A stretch of 10,392 bases of DNA from CANKHA01 sp034668825 (GCA_034668825.1 JAXDOR010000032.1:1-10392), one strand, 5' to 3'; numbered from the stretch's first letter, positions 1 to 7,103 are shown. The notes: generated by a model not told the origin, from the letters alone. A program made the numbers and translations.

Positions 1-380
1 CGCTGTTCTATCTGCATGCGGAGCTTGCGGCCGGCGCCAAGCTCGGGCTGCCTACGGGTCACGCCGAGCGCGGGGCTTATGTGGTGAAAGGGAGCGTGGA
101 AACGGAAGGCCGCAGCTATGGCGCCGGCTCGCTTCTGGTGTTTACGCCCGGCGACGACGCCACGATCGTGGCGCGCGAAGCTTCCACTGTAATGCTGCTC
201 GGCGGCGAGCCGCTCGGGCCGCGGCATATCTGGTGGAATTTCGTCTCCTCGCGCAAGGAGCGGATCGAACAGGCCAAGGCCGACTGGCAGGCGGGCCGCA
301 TCAAGCTGCCGCTGAACGACAATAAAGAATTCATCCCGCTGCCGGAGGAGCCAGCGGCGACGCCCGAGCCGATGTCGTAA
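1..380 (+). CDS. Pirin family protein, C-terminal part (5' end outside window)
   Basis: The reading frame is open from base 3 to the TAA at 378-380 and gives 125 residues with no start inside a complete domain, so the gene begins upstream of the window. The visible part looks like the pirin C-terminal cupin: a segment reading LPTGHAERGAYVVKGSVE, then GSLLVFTPGDD, and then GEPLGPRHIWWNFVSSRKERIEQAKADW, which is a very typical pirin ending. Pirins are cytoplasmic bicupin proteins. Some have quercetin dioxygenase activity and others act as redox or metabolic regulators, but the metal ligands lie in the N-terminal cupin, which is not visible here, so activity cannot be judged. The stop codon overlaps the start of the downstream MFS gene by one base, so the two are probably co-translated. 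Family assignment is firm; the specific role is unknown. Confidence 0.88.
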   Translation, partial: LFYLHAELAAGAKLGLPTGHAERGAYVVKGSVETEGRSYGAGSLLVFTPGDDATIVAREASTVMLLGGEPLGPRHIWWNFVSSRKERIEQAKADWQAGRIKLPLNDNKEFIPLPEEPAATPEPMS

Positions 381-1822
381 TGAACTCGCTTGCGTCCAGC
401 ATCCGCACCCTGATCCCCGCCCGCCTGGACCGGCTGCCGTGGAGCGGCTTCCACAGCATGATCGTGGTGGCGCTCGGCGTCACCTGGATCCTCGACGGCC
501 TGGAAGTCACCTTGATGGGCGCCTTCAGCGGCGTGCTGCAGGAGCCGGGCACCCTGCATTTCTCCAGCGCCGAGATCGGCTTCATCGCCTCGTGCTATCT
601 CGCCGGCGCGGTCTCCGGCGCGCTTTTCTTCGGCTATCTCACCGACCGCTACGGCCGCCGCCTGATGTTCTTCGTCACGCTCGCGGTTTATTTGACCGGC
701 GCCATGCTGACAGCCTTCGCCTGGGATCTATGGAGCTTCGTGCTGTTTCGCGGGATCACCGGCGCTGGCATCGGCGGCGAATATGCCGCGATCAATTCCG
801 CCATCGACGAATTGATCCCGGCGCGGCTGCGCGGCCGCATCGATCTCTACATCAACGGCTCCTATTGGGTCGGTGCCGCGCTCGGCGCGCTGTCGACGTT
901 GTTGCTGCTCGATCCGCGCATCTTTGCCGTCGATATCGGCTGGCGCGTCGGCTTCTTCATCGGCGCGGTGCTCGGCCTCTTTATTCTCTTCGTGCGCCGG
1001 CATGTGCCGGAAAGTCCGCGCTGGCTGGTGACGCACGGACAGAGTGCGCGCGCCGAAGCGATGATCGAAGAGATCGAACAGCGCGTGGCGGCATCCGGCA
1101 AGCCGCTGCCGCCCCTCGACACGAGCGACACCATCACGCTGCACCCGCGCGCGCATTTCGGTTTCGGCATGGTCATCCGCACTATGTTCGGCCTCTACCG
1201 CACGCGCTCGCTCTACGGCCTGGCGCTGATGATCGCGCAAGCTTTCCTCTACAACGCGATCTTCTTCACCTACACGCTGGTGCTGACGCAGTTCTATGCG
1301 GTGCCGGCGTCCGACACCGGGCTTTATCTCCTGCCTTTCGCCGTGGGGAATTTCCTCGGCGTGCTGGTGCTGGGTCATTTCTTTGACACGGTCGGACGGC
1401 GGCAGATGATCGCCGCCACCTATCTAGCTTCCGCCGCGCTGCTGGTGTTGACCGGATATCTGTTCGCCCAAGGCGAACTGAGCGCCGCCGGGCAGACTTT
1501 GCTATGGACCGCGATCTTCTTCTTCGCCTCTCCGGCGGCGAGCGCGGCCTATCTCGCGGTCAGTGAGATTTTCCCGCTGGAGACCCGCGCGCTGGCCATC
1601 GCTTTCTTTTATTCGGTGGGCACCGGCGTCGGGGGCATCGCCGCGCCCTGGCTGTTCGGCACCCTGATCGGCACCGGATCGCGACTCAATGTTTTCTACG
1701 GCTATCTGTTCGCTGCCGTGCTGATGGTTGCCGCGGCGATTATCGCCCTGGTTTATGGCGTCGCCGCCGAGCGACAAAGTCTGGAGAAGGTGGCGAGACC
1801 GCTCTCCGCGCTGCAGGAGTGA
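380..1822 (+). CDS. MFS transporter (sugar-porter-like, 12 TM)
   Basis: This 480-residue protein has the hydrophobic pattern and length of a 12-helix major facilitator in the inner membrane. The loop 2-3 signature appears as GYLTDRYGRR at residues 85-94 and is repeated in the second half as GHFFDTVGRR (332-341). RGITGAGIGGEY (124-135) matches the helix 4 motif, and PESPRWL (210-216) is the sugar-porter motif before the central loop. SEIFPLETRA (395-404) fits the corresponding motif in the second half. The substrate cannot be told from sequence; relatives carry sugars, aromatic acids or other organic anions. The ATG overlaps the pirin stop (TAATG), and no Shine-Dalgarno lies at normal distance, so translation is probably coupled to the pirin gene. 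Its 3' end lies 3 bases from the convergent GST gene. Confidence 0.88.
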   Translation: MNSLASSIRTLIPARLDRLPWSGFHSMIVVALGVTWILDGLEVTLMGAFSGVLQEPGTLHFSSAEIGFIASCYLAGAVSGALFFGYLTDRYGRRLMFFVTLAVYLTGAMLTAFAWDLWSFVLFRGITGAGIGGEYAAINSAIDELIPARLRGRIDLYINGSYWVGAALGALSTLLLLDPRIFAVDIGWRVGFFIGAVLGLFILFVRRHVPESPRWLVTHGQSARAEAMIEEIEQRVAASGKPLPPLDTSDTITLHPRAHFGFGMVIRTMFGLYRTRSLYGLALMIAQAFLYNAIFFTYTLVLTQFYAVPASDTGLYLLPFAVGNFLGVLVLGHFFDTVGRRQMIAATYLASAALLVLTGYLFAQGELSAAGQTLLWTAIFFFASPAASAAYLAVSEIFPLETRALAIAFFYSVGTGVGGIAAPWLFGTLIGTGSRLNVFYGYLFAAVLMVAAAIIALVYGVAAERQSLEKVARPLSALQE

Positions 1823-1825
1823 GGG

Positions 1826-2536
1826 CTATGCATCCAGTTCCTTATAATGCCGGAATATTCCCCACTCGTTGAAATCAATGCGCCGCTCCGACGCGAGATA
1901 GACCTTAATGCGCGGACGCACCGCCACGCGATCATGCAGCGCGACCACGCGCGGATGTTTCTTCTCCAGCCGCTTCATCGCCTTAGGAAAGGCGTAGCGT
2001 AGCCCTTCGACGATCTGGAACAGACTGAGGTCTGCATAGGTGAGTTTGCGGCCGAGTAGATAAGGGCCGCGGCTGCGCGTCAGCACGCGCTCGAAGTAAC
2101 CAAAGAATTTCGGAGTGCGGTTTTTGAGAAAATCGGCCGTGCGGCGCTTGGCCTCCTGCTTCTGATCCTCGTAATAGAAGTTGACGCCAAGCGGATGGTG
2201 GGTGTCGTGAATTTCCACCACGAAGTCGGCAATGGTGAGCTGCAATTGATGCGTCCACAGGCGGCCTTCCTCGTTCTTTGGCGCCAGGCCATGCCGCTCG
2301 CCAAGAAACAGCAGGATGTTCGCGGTCTGCCCAATCAGCAGCTTGCCCCCCCTGAGAAAGGGCGGAGCGAAAGGCGGATGCTTCACGCGCTTGCCATTGA
2401 GCAGGGCCATCATTTTTTCTTCGCCCTTGCCCGCGCGCGCCACATCGACGTAATCCGCGCCGGCTTCTTCCAAAGCCAGCCGCACGAATTCGCCGCGGCC
2501 CTGGATTTCAGCCCAGTAATAAAGTTCATAACGCAT
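1826..2536 (-). CDS. Glutathione S-transferase-like protein
   Basis: This is a 236-residue cytoplasmic protein with a glutathione S-transferase layout. The N-terminal thioredoxin-like domain (about 1-82) opens with ELYYWAEIQGRGEFVRLALEEAG; Tyr6 or Tyr7 sits where Tyr-type GSTs (alpha, mu, pi, sigma) keep the catalytic tyrosine. QTANILLFLG (70-79) corresponds to the Q-S/T-x-x-I segment that holds the gamma-glutamyl part of glutathione. The helical C-terminal domain contains LTYADLSLFQIVEGL (165-179), the conserved N-capping box with Thr166 and Asp169. Family members conjugate glutathione to electrophiles or reduce peroxides; the substrate is unknown. A good AAGGAG ribosome site lies 7 bases before the ATG. 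The gene converges on the MFS transporter and diverges from the SulP gene, so it appears to be transcribed alone. Confidence 0.85.
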   Translation of the reverse strand: MRYELYYWAEIQGRGEFVRLALEEAGADYVDVARAGKGEEKMMALLNGKRVKHPPFAPPFLRGGKLLIGQTANILLFLGERHGLAPKNEEGRLWTHQLQLTIADFVVEIHDTHHPLGVNFYYEDQKQEAKRRTADFLKNRTPKFFGYFERVLTRSRGPYLLGRKLTYADLSLFQIVEGLRYAFPKAMKRLEKKHPRVVALHDRVAVRPRIKVYLASERRIDFNEWGIFRHYKELDA

Positions 2537-2645
2537 GGATTGGCTCCTTCGGTGTGCCGCGCGCCTTTTCCTCGTCTTCGTGGGGGTATTGAGACTTTGC
2601 GTTGAAAATTGATTTGGGAAGCGGTTGCGATGCTAGTCTCTCGCA
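2537..2645. promoter_or_regulatory. Divergent promoter region between GST-like gene and SulP gene
   Basis: These 109 bases separate two divergent genes and must carry both promoters if the genes are independently transcribed. On the plus strand a weak candidate for SulP is TTGATT (2609-2614) with an extended -10-like TGCTAGTCT (2631-2639), spaced 19 bases, ending only 6 bases before the ATG. No Shine-Dalgarno stands at normal distance from that ATG. I could not recognise an operator or a convincing minus-strand promoter. The role is inferred from gene orientation. Confidence 0.4.
2544..2549 (-). promoter_or_regulatory. Ribosome binding site of the GST-like gene
   Basis: The minus strand reads AAGGAG here, 7 bases before the ATG at 2536. 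It is a near-consensus Shine-Dalgarno and fixes this start. Confidence 0.75.
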
Positions 2646-4861
2646 ATGTCGCATCCGTGGCTATCGAATATCCGAAATGACGTGGTGGGCGGACTTGTAT
2701 CCGCAGTGGTCGCCATTCCTCTGGCGGTGGGCTACGGCATGTTCGCCTTCGTTTCCTTGGGCGATGAATATTTCGCCGACGGAGCCTTGGCCGGACTCTA
2801 CACGGCCTTCATCGTCGGGCTCGTCAGCGTCCTAACGGGAGACAAAACCACCACGGTCTATGCGCCGCGCGTGACCAGCACATTTTTTATTGGCCTCCTG
2901 CTCTACCATCTTATCCACTCGGATGCGGCGTTTCTTCACTCCGGCGGTCCTTCGCTCGTTCTCGTGGTGTTTTTCTTTATCCTCCTTCTGGCCGGCGTCT
3001 TCCAAACGCTGTTCGGTCTGGTCAAGCTCGGGACGCTGATCAAGTTTACCCCGCATCCGGTGATGGCTGGATTTCAGAATGCCGCGCGCTGCTGCTCTTT
3101 CTCGTCCAGTTGGGGAATGTTTGCGGCTTCGACAGGAACACGCCCTACACGGCGGTGTTCGACCACCTCAATTTAGCAAAGCCGCTCAGCATCCTCATTG
3201 CAGCGGTCACTTGCATCGCCATGTGGAATGCGCGGAAAATCTTGCCCAAAGCGCCGCCTGTTCTTGTGGGTCTGGCGCTGGGAAGCGGGCTCTATTACAC
3301 GGCGCTGGCGTTTGGTTTCGGCTCAAGCCTGGGACCGGTCATCGGAAGCTCTACCAACGCCGCGCTTAATCCATCGCTGATTCCGAATTTCCCCGGGCTC
3401 GTCCACGACGGCAGCATACTGGAGATATTGCCGACGATTTTCGCCGGCGCGACCGCGCTTGCGCTCATCGCCTCCATTGATGCGTTGCTTTGCGCCAGGC
3501 TCGCGGCGCGGCCGGGCGATGTGAAAGTCGATGGTAACCGTCTTCTCGTCCGCCTGGGCATCGGAAACATGTTCGCGGCCGGCTTCGGCGGCATCACCAG
3601 CGGAATTAATATCGGCGCCAGTCTCGTCAACCGCGCCTTCGGCGGGCGCACGCCGCTCTCGGTTCTGGTCAATTGTGTTGCGATATTCCTTGCCTTTTCA
3701 CTGCTTTTTCCGCTGATCGCCGCGGTGCCGCGTGTCGTGCTTTCCGCTGTCATCATGGTGATCGCCGTCCAGCATTTCGACCCCTGGACGATGCAGATGC
3801 TCAGGCGCGTCGTCTCCAGCTCCGCCAAGCAACGTCAACACATTATCCTGGAACTCTGCGTGGTCCTGCTGGTCGCCGTGCTCTCGATTGCGGTCAATAT
3901 CGTGACCGCGGTTTTCATCGGGATCGTTATCGCCATCGTGCTGTTCGTTGTGCGGATGAGCCGGTCGAATATTCGCCGCATGTATCACTGCGATAGCACT
4001 CATTCACGAAAATCGCGGCCGTCGAAGGAAATGGAACTGCTTGAACGCCTGGGCGGCGGCATCTTGGTGATGGAATTGGAAGGCGCGCTGTTCTTCGGCA
4101 GCGCCGAGCGGCTCGCCAATGACATCGATACGGCGATGCAGCGCGGCGCCCAATGGCTGGTACTGGACCTGCGTCGCGTCAACGAGATCGATAGTACCGG
4201 CGCTCACATTCTTTTGGGGATCAATGCCGCTCTTGCCGGCAACGGAAAGCATCTCGCGGTCGCAATCGCGCGGCATAGCGAGACCGCGGCGCGGCTAGCC
4301 GACCTCGACGTATTGGAGGAGGTCACGGCAGGCAAGGTTTTCGACGACGTCGACCGGGCCATTGAATGGGCGGAAGACGCGCTGTTGCGCGCCGAATTGT
4401 CCGAGGCCGGACAAGAACAAGAAATCCCGCTCGAACAAGTGAGCATTTTGACTGGATTCCAAGCCGAAGATATGGCGGCTGTCAAAACGCATCTCACGCG
4501 TGTCACGCCGGCGATGGGCAGCATCATTTTTCAAGAGGGAGATGCGGGCAAAGAGCTTTTCATTGTCACCAAGGGAACAGCCAGCGCGTATTTGCGGCAG
4601 CCCCACGGCGGGGATATTCGTCTGGCGACCTTTGCGCCGGGCACGGTCTTCGGAGAACTGGCGATTTTGGACGCCGGGCCGCGATCGGCCTCGGTGATCG
4701 CGAATAGCGACGTAGTTTGCTACTCTCTGAGCGAAGCAGCTTTCGCGGCTCTGTCGGCGCAGACGCCTGCGGTGGCCATCAAGTTGCTGGCAAGCCTCGG
4801 GCGCGAGCTGAGCGGCCGCCTGCGCCGCGCCAACCGAACTATCCATCAGCTTGAAATTTGA
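2646..4861 (+). pseudogene. SulP anion transporter with STAS and cyclic-nucleotide-binding domains, one-base frameshift
   Basis: Two frames join into one SulP (SLC26-like) inner membrane transporter. The first frame starts at ATG 2646 and gives the N-terminal helices, including DVVGGLVSAVVAIPLAVGYG (12-31) and KFTPHPVMAGFQNA (133-146). It then runs out of frame to a stop at 3176 with non-family sequence. The family sequence resumes in the next frame as ALLLFLVQLGNVCGFD from base 3086 and continues to TGA at 4861. One missing base near 3084-3087, in a GCGCGC run, explains it; restoring it gives 738 residues. Domains in restored numbering are: transport core to about 440; STAS at about 470-580 with the EIDSTGA motif (514-520); and a cyclic-nucleotide-binding domain at about 600-735 whose phosphate-binding cassette FGELAILDAGPRSA (669-682) keeps its Glu and Arg. 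Related SulP proteins move sulfate, bicarbonate or dicarboxylates; the substrate here is unknown. Apart from the shift the gene looks undecayed, so a sequencing error is a real alternative. Confidence 0.85.
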
Positions 4862-4867
4862 CGCGCG

Positions 4868-5524
4868 TCAGTTCGTCGCGAAGCAGTACAACAACCCGGC
4901 GCCGCCTGTGCTACGCAGATCCGCTTGGCTGCAACCGCCGCCAGGCCCGCGCGAGGGGTGCGCCGCGTTCCAGGATTTCGCCGCCGCGCTGTCGCCAGTT
5001 CCCGTACGATCGGCATGGCCGAGCATAGCGGAGCCTTCGCCGCTCTTGGTCCAGTTGCCGCAGGTCATGTCCGCGCTGCCGGTGAAGGCGGTGCCGTCCT
5101 CATGCGAGCCGGTGAGGATGTCATGGGTGTTCGGCGTGTCGCCGCTGCCGTTCACGCCTTCACCCTTTTCCGTCAACGCGGTTTGCTTGTTGAGATTATT
5201 CTCGCCGTGGAGTTCCTCGACGTTTTTGGCGATAACAGCACCCTTAGCGTTCTTCCAAGGCCCGCGCCCGATACGATCGCGGGCATTCACCGCGCCGGTA
5301 CCCTGGGTGCTGAGGTAGGCGTGCCAGGTCTTGCCGCCGGCGCCGGCGGCTTGCGCCAGCGATTGGCAGTGTTTGTCGGCGCCTTCGAGGCCGCCAAGAT
5401 CCGCGCCTTTGCCGATGCCGACGCTGGTGACGAAGAAGCTCATGTCGTTTTGCTGCGCCTGCGCGCCGACGCTCAACGTGAGGAGTGCCGCCGCCGCTGA
5501 CAGTGTCAGCCTGATTGCTGCCAT
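4868..5524 (-). CDS. Secreted lectin-like protein
   Basis: Using the ATG at 5524 the product is 218 residues. A Sec signal peptide is clear: Arg5, a hydrophobic stretch (6-19), and the cleavage site AQA (21-23), leaving about 195 residues for the periplasm or exterior. The mature part has four cysteines (53, 155, 198, 214), suggesting two disulfides, and is rich in Gly, Asn and Asp. It contains SVGIGKGADLGGLEGADKHC (34-53), ARDRIGRGPW (81-90), NKQTALTEKG (112-121), DTPNTHDILTGS (129-140) and a C-terminal GGAGLLYCFATN. From memory this matches small proteins of Bradyrhizobium relatives annotated as lectins, with a C-type-lectin or endostatin-like fold; no carbohydrate ligand is established here. 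A start 9 codons upstream (5551) is possible, but GGGAGG 6 bases before 5524 and the signal peptide favour 5524. The gene converges on SulP with a 6-base gap. Confidence 0.75.
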   Translation of the reverse strand: MAAIRLTLSAAAALLTLSVGAQAQQNDMSFFVTSVGIGKGADLGGLEGADKHCQSLAQAAGAGGKTWHAYLSTQGTGAVNARDRIGRGPWKNAKGAVIAKNVEELHGENNLNKQTALTEKGEGVNGSGDTPNTHDILTGSHEDGTAFTGSADMTCGNWTKSGEGSAMLGHADRTGTGDSAAAKSWNAAHPSRGPGGGCSQADLRSTGGAGLLYCFATN

Positions 5525-5624
5525 AGTTATCCTCCCGGCTATACGAGCCATTAGGCCCAGCCTTAGAGTAACTATTTAGGAGCTGTGTTATTCCCGAGAA
5601 ACGGCGCGTATTGACGCAGCAGAG
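5525..5624 (-). other. Gap between zeta-inhibitor gene and lectin-like gene
   Basis: One hundred bases separate two genes on the minus strand. I see the lectin ribosome site at its end but no convincing hairpin-plus-T terminator and no clear promoter hexamers. Whether the lectin-like gene has its own promoter cannot be decided from the sequence. Confidence 0.4.
5531..5536 (-). promoter_or_regulatory. Ribosome binding site of the lectin-like gene
   Basis: The minus strand reads GGGAGG here, 6 bases before the ATG at 5524. It decides between that start and the in-frame ATG at 5551, which lacks such a site. Confidence 0.7.
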
Positions 5625-5948
5625 CTAGCCACTGGCCTTGATCTGCGTAACCGCCTGCGCCAACAGCTCGTTCATCATCTGCCGGATCTGCTGGTCGGAT
5701 TGCGCCACGCCCTTGGCATCGAAATCCTTGCGGATTTTCCGGAACACATCGTCGTCTCCGGCCTCTTCAAAGTCAGCGATTACCACTTCCTTGGCGTAGG
5801 CATCCGCGTCGGCGCCTGTGATGCCCATTTTTTCCGCCGCCCACCGGCCGAGCAATTTATTGCGTCGGGCGGTGGCTTTGAATTTCAATTCCTCGTCATG
5901 CGCGAATTGTTTCTCAAAGCCTTCTTCGCGCTTGTCGAATGTCGTCAT
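5625..5948 (-). CDS. ATP synthase F1 inhibitor zeta subunit (DUF1476)
   Basis: The 107-residue product begins MTTFDKREEGFEKQFAHDEELKFKATARRNKLLGRWAAEKMG, the hallmark start of the DUF1476 family. In Paracoccus denitrificans the member of this family is the zeta subunit, which binds the F1 sector of the ATP synthase and blocks ATP hydrolysis; its N-terminal segment is the inhibitory part. The remainder is a charged helical bundle, with YAKEVVIADFEEAGDDDVFRKIRKDF (51-76) and QIRQMMNELL (87-96). Length fits the usual 104-109 residues. An upstream in-frame start at 6005 would add 19 residues not typical of the family; GAGGG just before 5948 supports the shorter form. It lies back to back with purC, an arrangement I recall from other Hyphomicrobiales, and upstream of the lectin-like gene on the same strand (100-base gap). 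Confidence 0.88.
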   Translation of the reverse strand: MTTFDKREEGFEKQFAHDEELKFKATARRNKLLGRWAAEKMGITGADADAYAKEVVIADFEEAGDDDVFRKIRKDFDAKGVAQSDQQIRQMMNELLAQAVTQIKASG

Positions 5949-5981
5949 GCCACCCTCGCATTTCCAGAACGCTTCGCGCCT

Positions 5982-6010
5982 TGCATATCGGGCGGGGACC
6001 GTCAAGGCAA
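5982..6010 (-). promoter_or_regulatory. Candidate promoter of the zeta-inhibitor gene
   Basis: On the minus strand TTGCCT (6010-6005) and TATGCA (5987-5982) are 17 bases apart. This places a start site about 25-30 bases before the ATG at 5948. The hexamers match the sigma-70 consensus only partly (4 of 6 and 3 of 6), which is common in alphaproteobacteria, so this is a tentative call. Confidence 0.3.
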
Positions 6011-6089
6011 CAGCGTGGCGAATCGATCACCGTCGCATGCGATCCTTCCGCAGCCATGTCGATTGTGCTGCGCGGTGCGTTCGGCTAGG

Positions 6090-6117
6090 TTGCGCTGGTG
6101 GCCGGATAGGCTATTCA
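6090..6117 (+). promoter_or_regulatory. Candidate promoter of the purine cluster
   Basis: Within the 267-base divergent gap before purC, TTGCGC (6090-6095) is followed after 16 bases by TATTCA (6112-6117). The match to consensus is weak. Position and orientation suit transcription of purC and the genes behind it with a leader of roughly 90 bases. I saw no clear PurR-like operator or riboswitch in this gap. Confidence 0.25.
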
Positions 6118-6215
6118 CTTATGCGAGTCGCGCCTTCCGGTTCCGCCGCCGCGGACCTCGAACCGAAATGGAGCCACGGCACCCAATGGATTTTCACAAA
6201 CCACGGTACACTCCG

Positions 6216-6983
6216 ATGAGCCGTCGTCGCCGCATTTATGAGGGCAAGGCGAAGATCCTGTATGAAGGACCGGAACCGGGAACGCTGATCCAGCATTTCA
6301 AGGACGACGCCACCGCCTTCAATGCGAAAAAGCATGAAGTCATCGAGGGCAAGGGCGTCCTCAACAACCGTATTTCTGAATACATCTTCCAGCACCTCAA
6401 CGACATCGGCGTTCCGACTCACTTCATCCGCCGCCTCAACATGCGCGAGCAGCTGATTCGCGAGGTGGAGATCGTTCCGCTTGAGGTGGTGGTGAGAAAT
6501 GTCGCCGCCGGCTCACTGTCGACCAAGCTCGGCATCGAGGAGGGCACGCAGCTGCCGCGCTCGATCATCGAATTCTATTACAAGAATGACGCGCTCAATG
6601 ACCCCATGGTGTCGGAAGAGCACATCACCGCTTTCGGATGGGCGACGCCGCAGGAGATCGACGACATCATGGCGCTTGCCATCCGCGTCAACGACTTCCT
6701 GTCGGGCCTGTTCCTCGGCGTCGGCATCCGCCTCGTCGATTTCAAGATGGAATGCGGCCGTCTGTGGGAAAACGAGATGATGCGCATCGTTGTCGCCGAC
6801 GAGATTTCGCCCGACTCGTGCCGGTTGTGGGACATCAAGTCGAATGACAAGCTCGACAAGGACCGTTTCCGGCGCGACCTCGGCGGCCTTATCGAGGCCT
6901 ATACCGAAGTCGCCAAGCGGCTCGGCATCGTCGGCGAGAACGAGCGTCCGCAGGGCACCGGGCCGGTGCTGGTGAAGGGGTAG
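6216..6983 (+). CDS. purC: Phosphoribosylaminoimidazole-succinocarboxamide synthase (SAICAR synthetase)
   Basis: PurC joins CAIR and aspartate with ATP to give SAICAR in de novo purine synthesis, in the cytoplasm. The 255-residue product has the standard length. It begins RRRRIYEGKAKILYEGPEPG, has the nucleotide-binding segment FKDDATAFNAKK (28-39), the first PurC signature IVPLEVVVRNVAAGS (86-100), the second signature region LVDFKMECG (173-181, with Cys180 where the common form has Phe), and DEISPDSCRLWD (195-206). I chose the ATG at 6216 because homologs start MSRRRRIYEGK. An in-frame ATG at 6186 would add 10 residues and has a GGAG 12 bases upstream, so it cannot be excluded; 6216 lacks a Shine-Dalgarno. 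The same frame is open much further upstream, but that part overlaps the zeta-inhibitor gene and is not purC-like. It is the first gene of the purine cluster. Confidence 0.95.
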   Translation: MSRRRRIYEGKAKILYEGPEPGTLIQHFKDDATAFNAKKHEVIEGKGVLNNRISEYIFQHLNDIGVPTHFIRRLNMREQLIREVEIVPLEVVVRNVAAGSLSTKLGIEEGTQLPRSIIEFYYKNDALNDPMVSEEHITAFGWATPQEIDDIMALAIRVNDFLSGLFLGVGIRLVDFKMECGRLWENEMMRIVVADEISPDSCRLWDIKSNDKLDKDRFRRDLGGLIEAYTEVAKRLGIVGENERPQGTGPVLVKG

Positions 6984-6991
6984 CTGACTGG

Positions 6992-7093
6992 TTGTCATCC
7001 CAGCCAAGGCCGCGAAGCAGCCGCGAGCCGGGACCCATCGTTATGGTCGTGGGTTCCGGGTCTGGCCACTTCATGGCTCGCCCGGAATGACAA
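6992..7093. repeat. Palindromic intergenic repeat element between purC and purS
   Basis: The purC/purS gap is almost entirely one imperfect palindrome. The outer arms TTGTCATCC (6992-7000) and GGAATGACAA (7084-7093) pair with one bulge. An inner stem pairs CCGGGACCCA (7028-7037) with TGGGTTCCGG (7050-7059) with one G-U pair. A tandem GCCGCGA lies at 7009-7015 and 7020-7026. The ends TGTCATCC and GGAATGACA are typical of dispersed extragenic palindromes in alphaproteobacterial genomes. No other copy is in the window, so its repeated nature is inferred. In RNA it could fold as a hairpin within the operon transcript. There is no T-run, so it is not a classic terminator. Confidence 0.65.
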
Positions 7094-7097
7094 AGGA
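7092..7097 (+). promoter_or_regulatory. Ribosome binding site of purS
   Basis: AAAGGA stands 6 bases before the purS ATG. Its first two bases are the last bases of the palindromic element's outer arm, so folding of that element would sit directly against the ribosome site. Confidence 0.7.
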
Positions 7098-7103
7098 TAC
7101 GAC

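Larger units (their letters stand above)
5949..6215. other. Divergent intergenic region between zeta-inhibitor gene and purC
   Basis: This 267-base gap is the longest in the window without an assigned gene. It probably contains promoters for both neighbours; the tentative ones are listed separately. The plus frame leading into purC is open through it, but the encoded sequence is Arg/Pro/Ala-rich and not PurC-like. I see no riboswitch, tRNA or repeat in it. Confidence 0.45.

Noticed and set aside
439..1386. Plus-strand open frame (315 codons) inside the MFS gene
   Set aside because: It is a different-frame shadow of the transporter; the product is a run of Arg, Ala and His with no domain.
2341..2380. 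Repeat-derived insertion in the GST-like gene (segment APPFLRGGK)
   Set aside because: The residues resemble translated repeats seen elsewhere, but the frame, length and the following QTANILLFLG motif fit a normal GST, so no insertion is supported.
4925..5500. Plus-strand open frame (191 codons) opposite the lectin-like gene
   Set aside because: The minus-strand product has a signal peptide, ribosome site and family features; the plus-strand one is compositional shadow.
5700..6215. Upstream extension of the purC frame
   Set aside because: It overlaps the zeta-inhibitor gene on the opposite strand and encodes nothing like PurC; homologs start at the MSRRRRIYEGK segment.
6992..7093. Riboswitch or small RNA before purS
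   Set aside because: The two-arm palindrome with TGTCAT/ATGACA ends looks like a dispersed repeat; I see no conserved riboswitch core.
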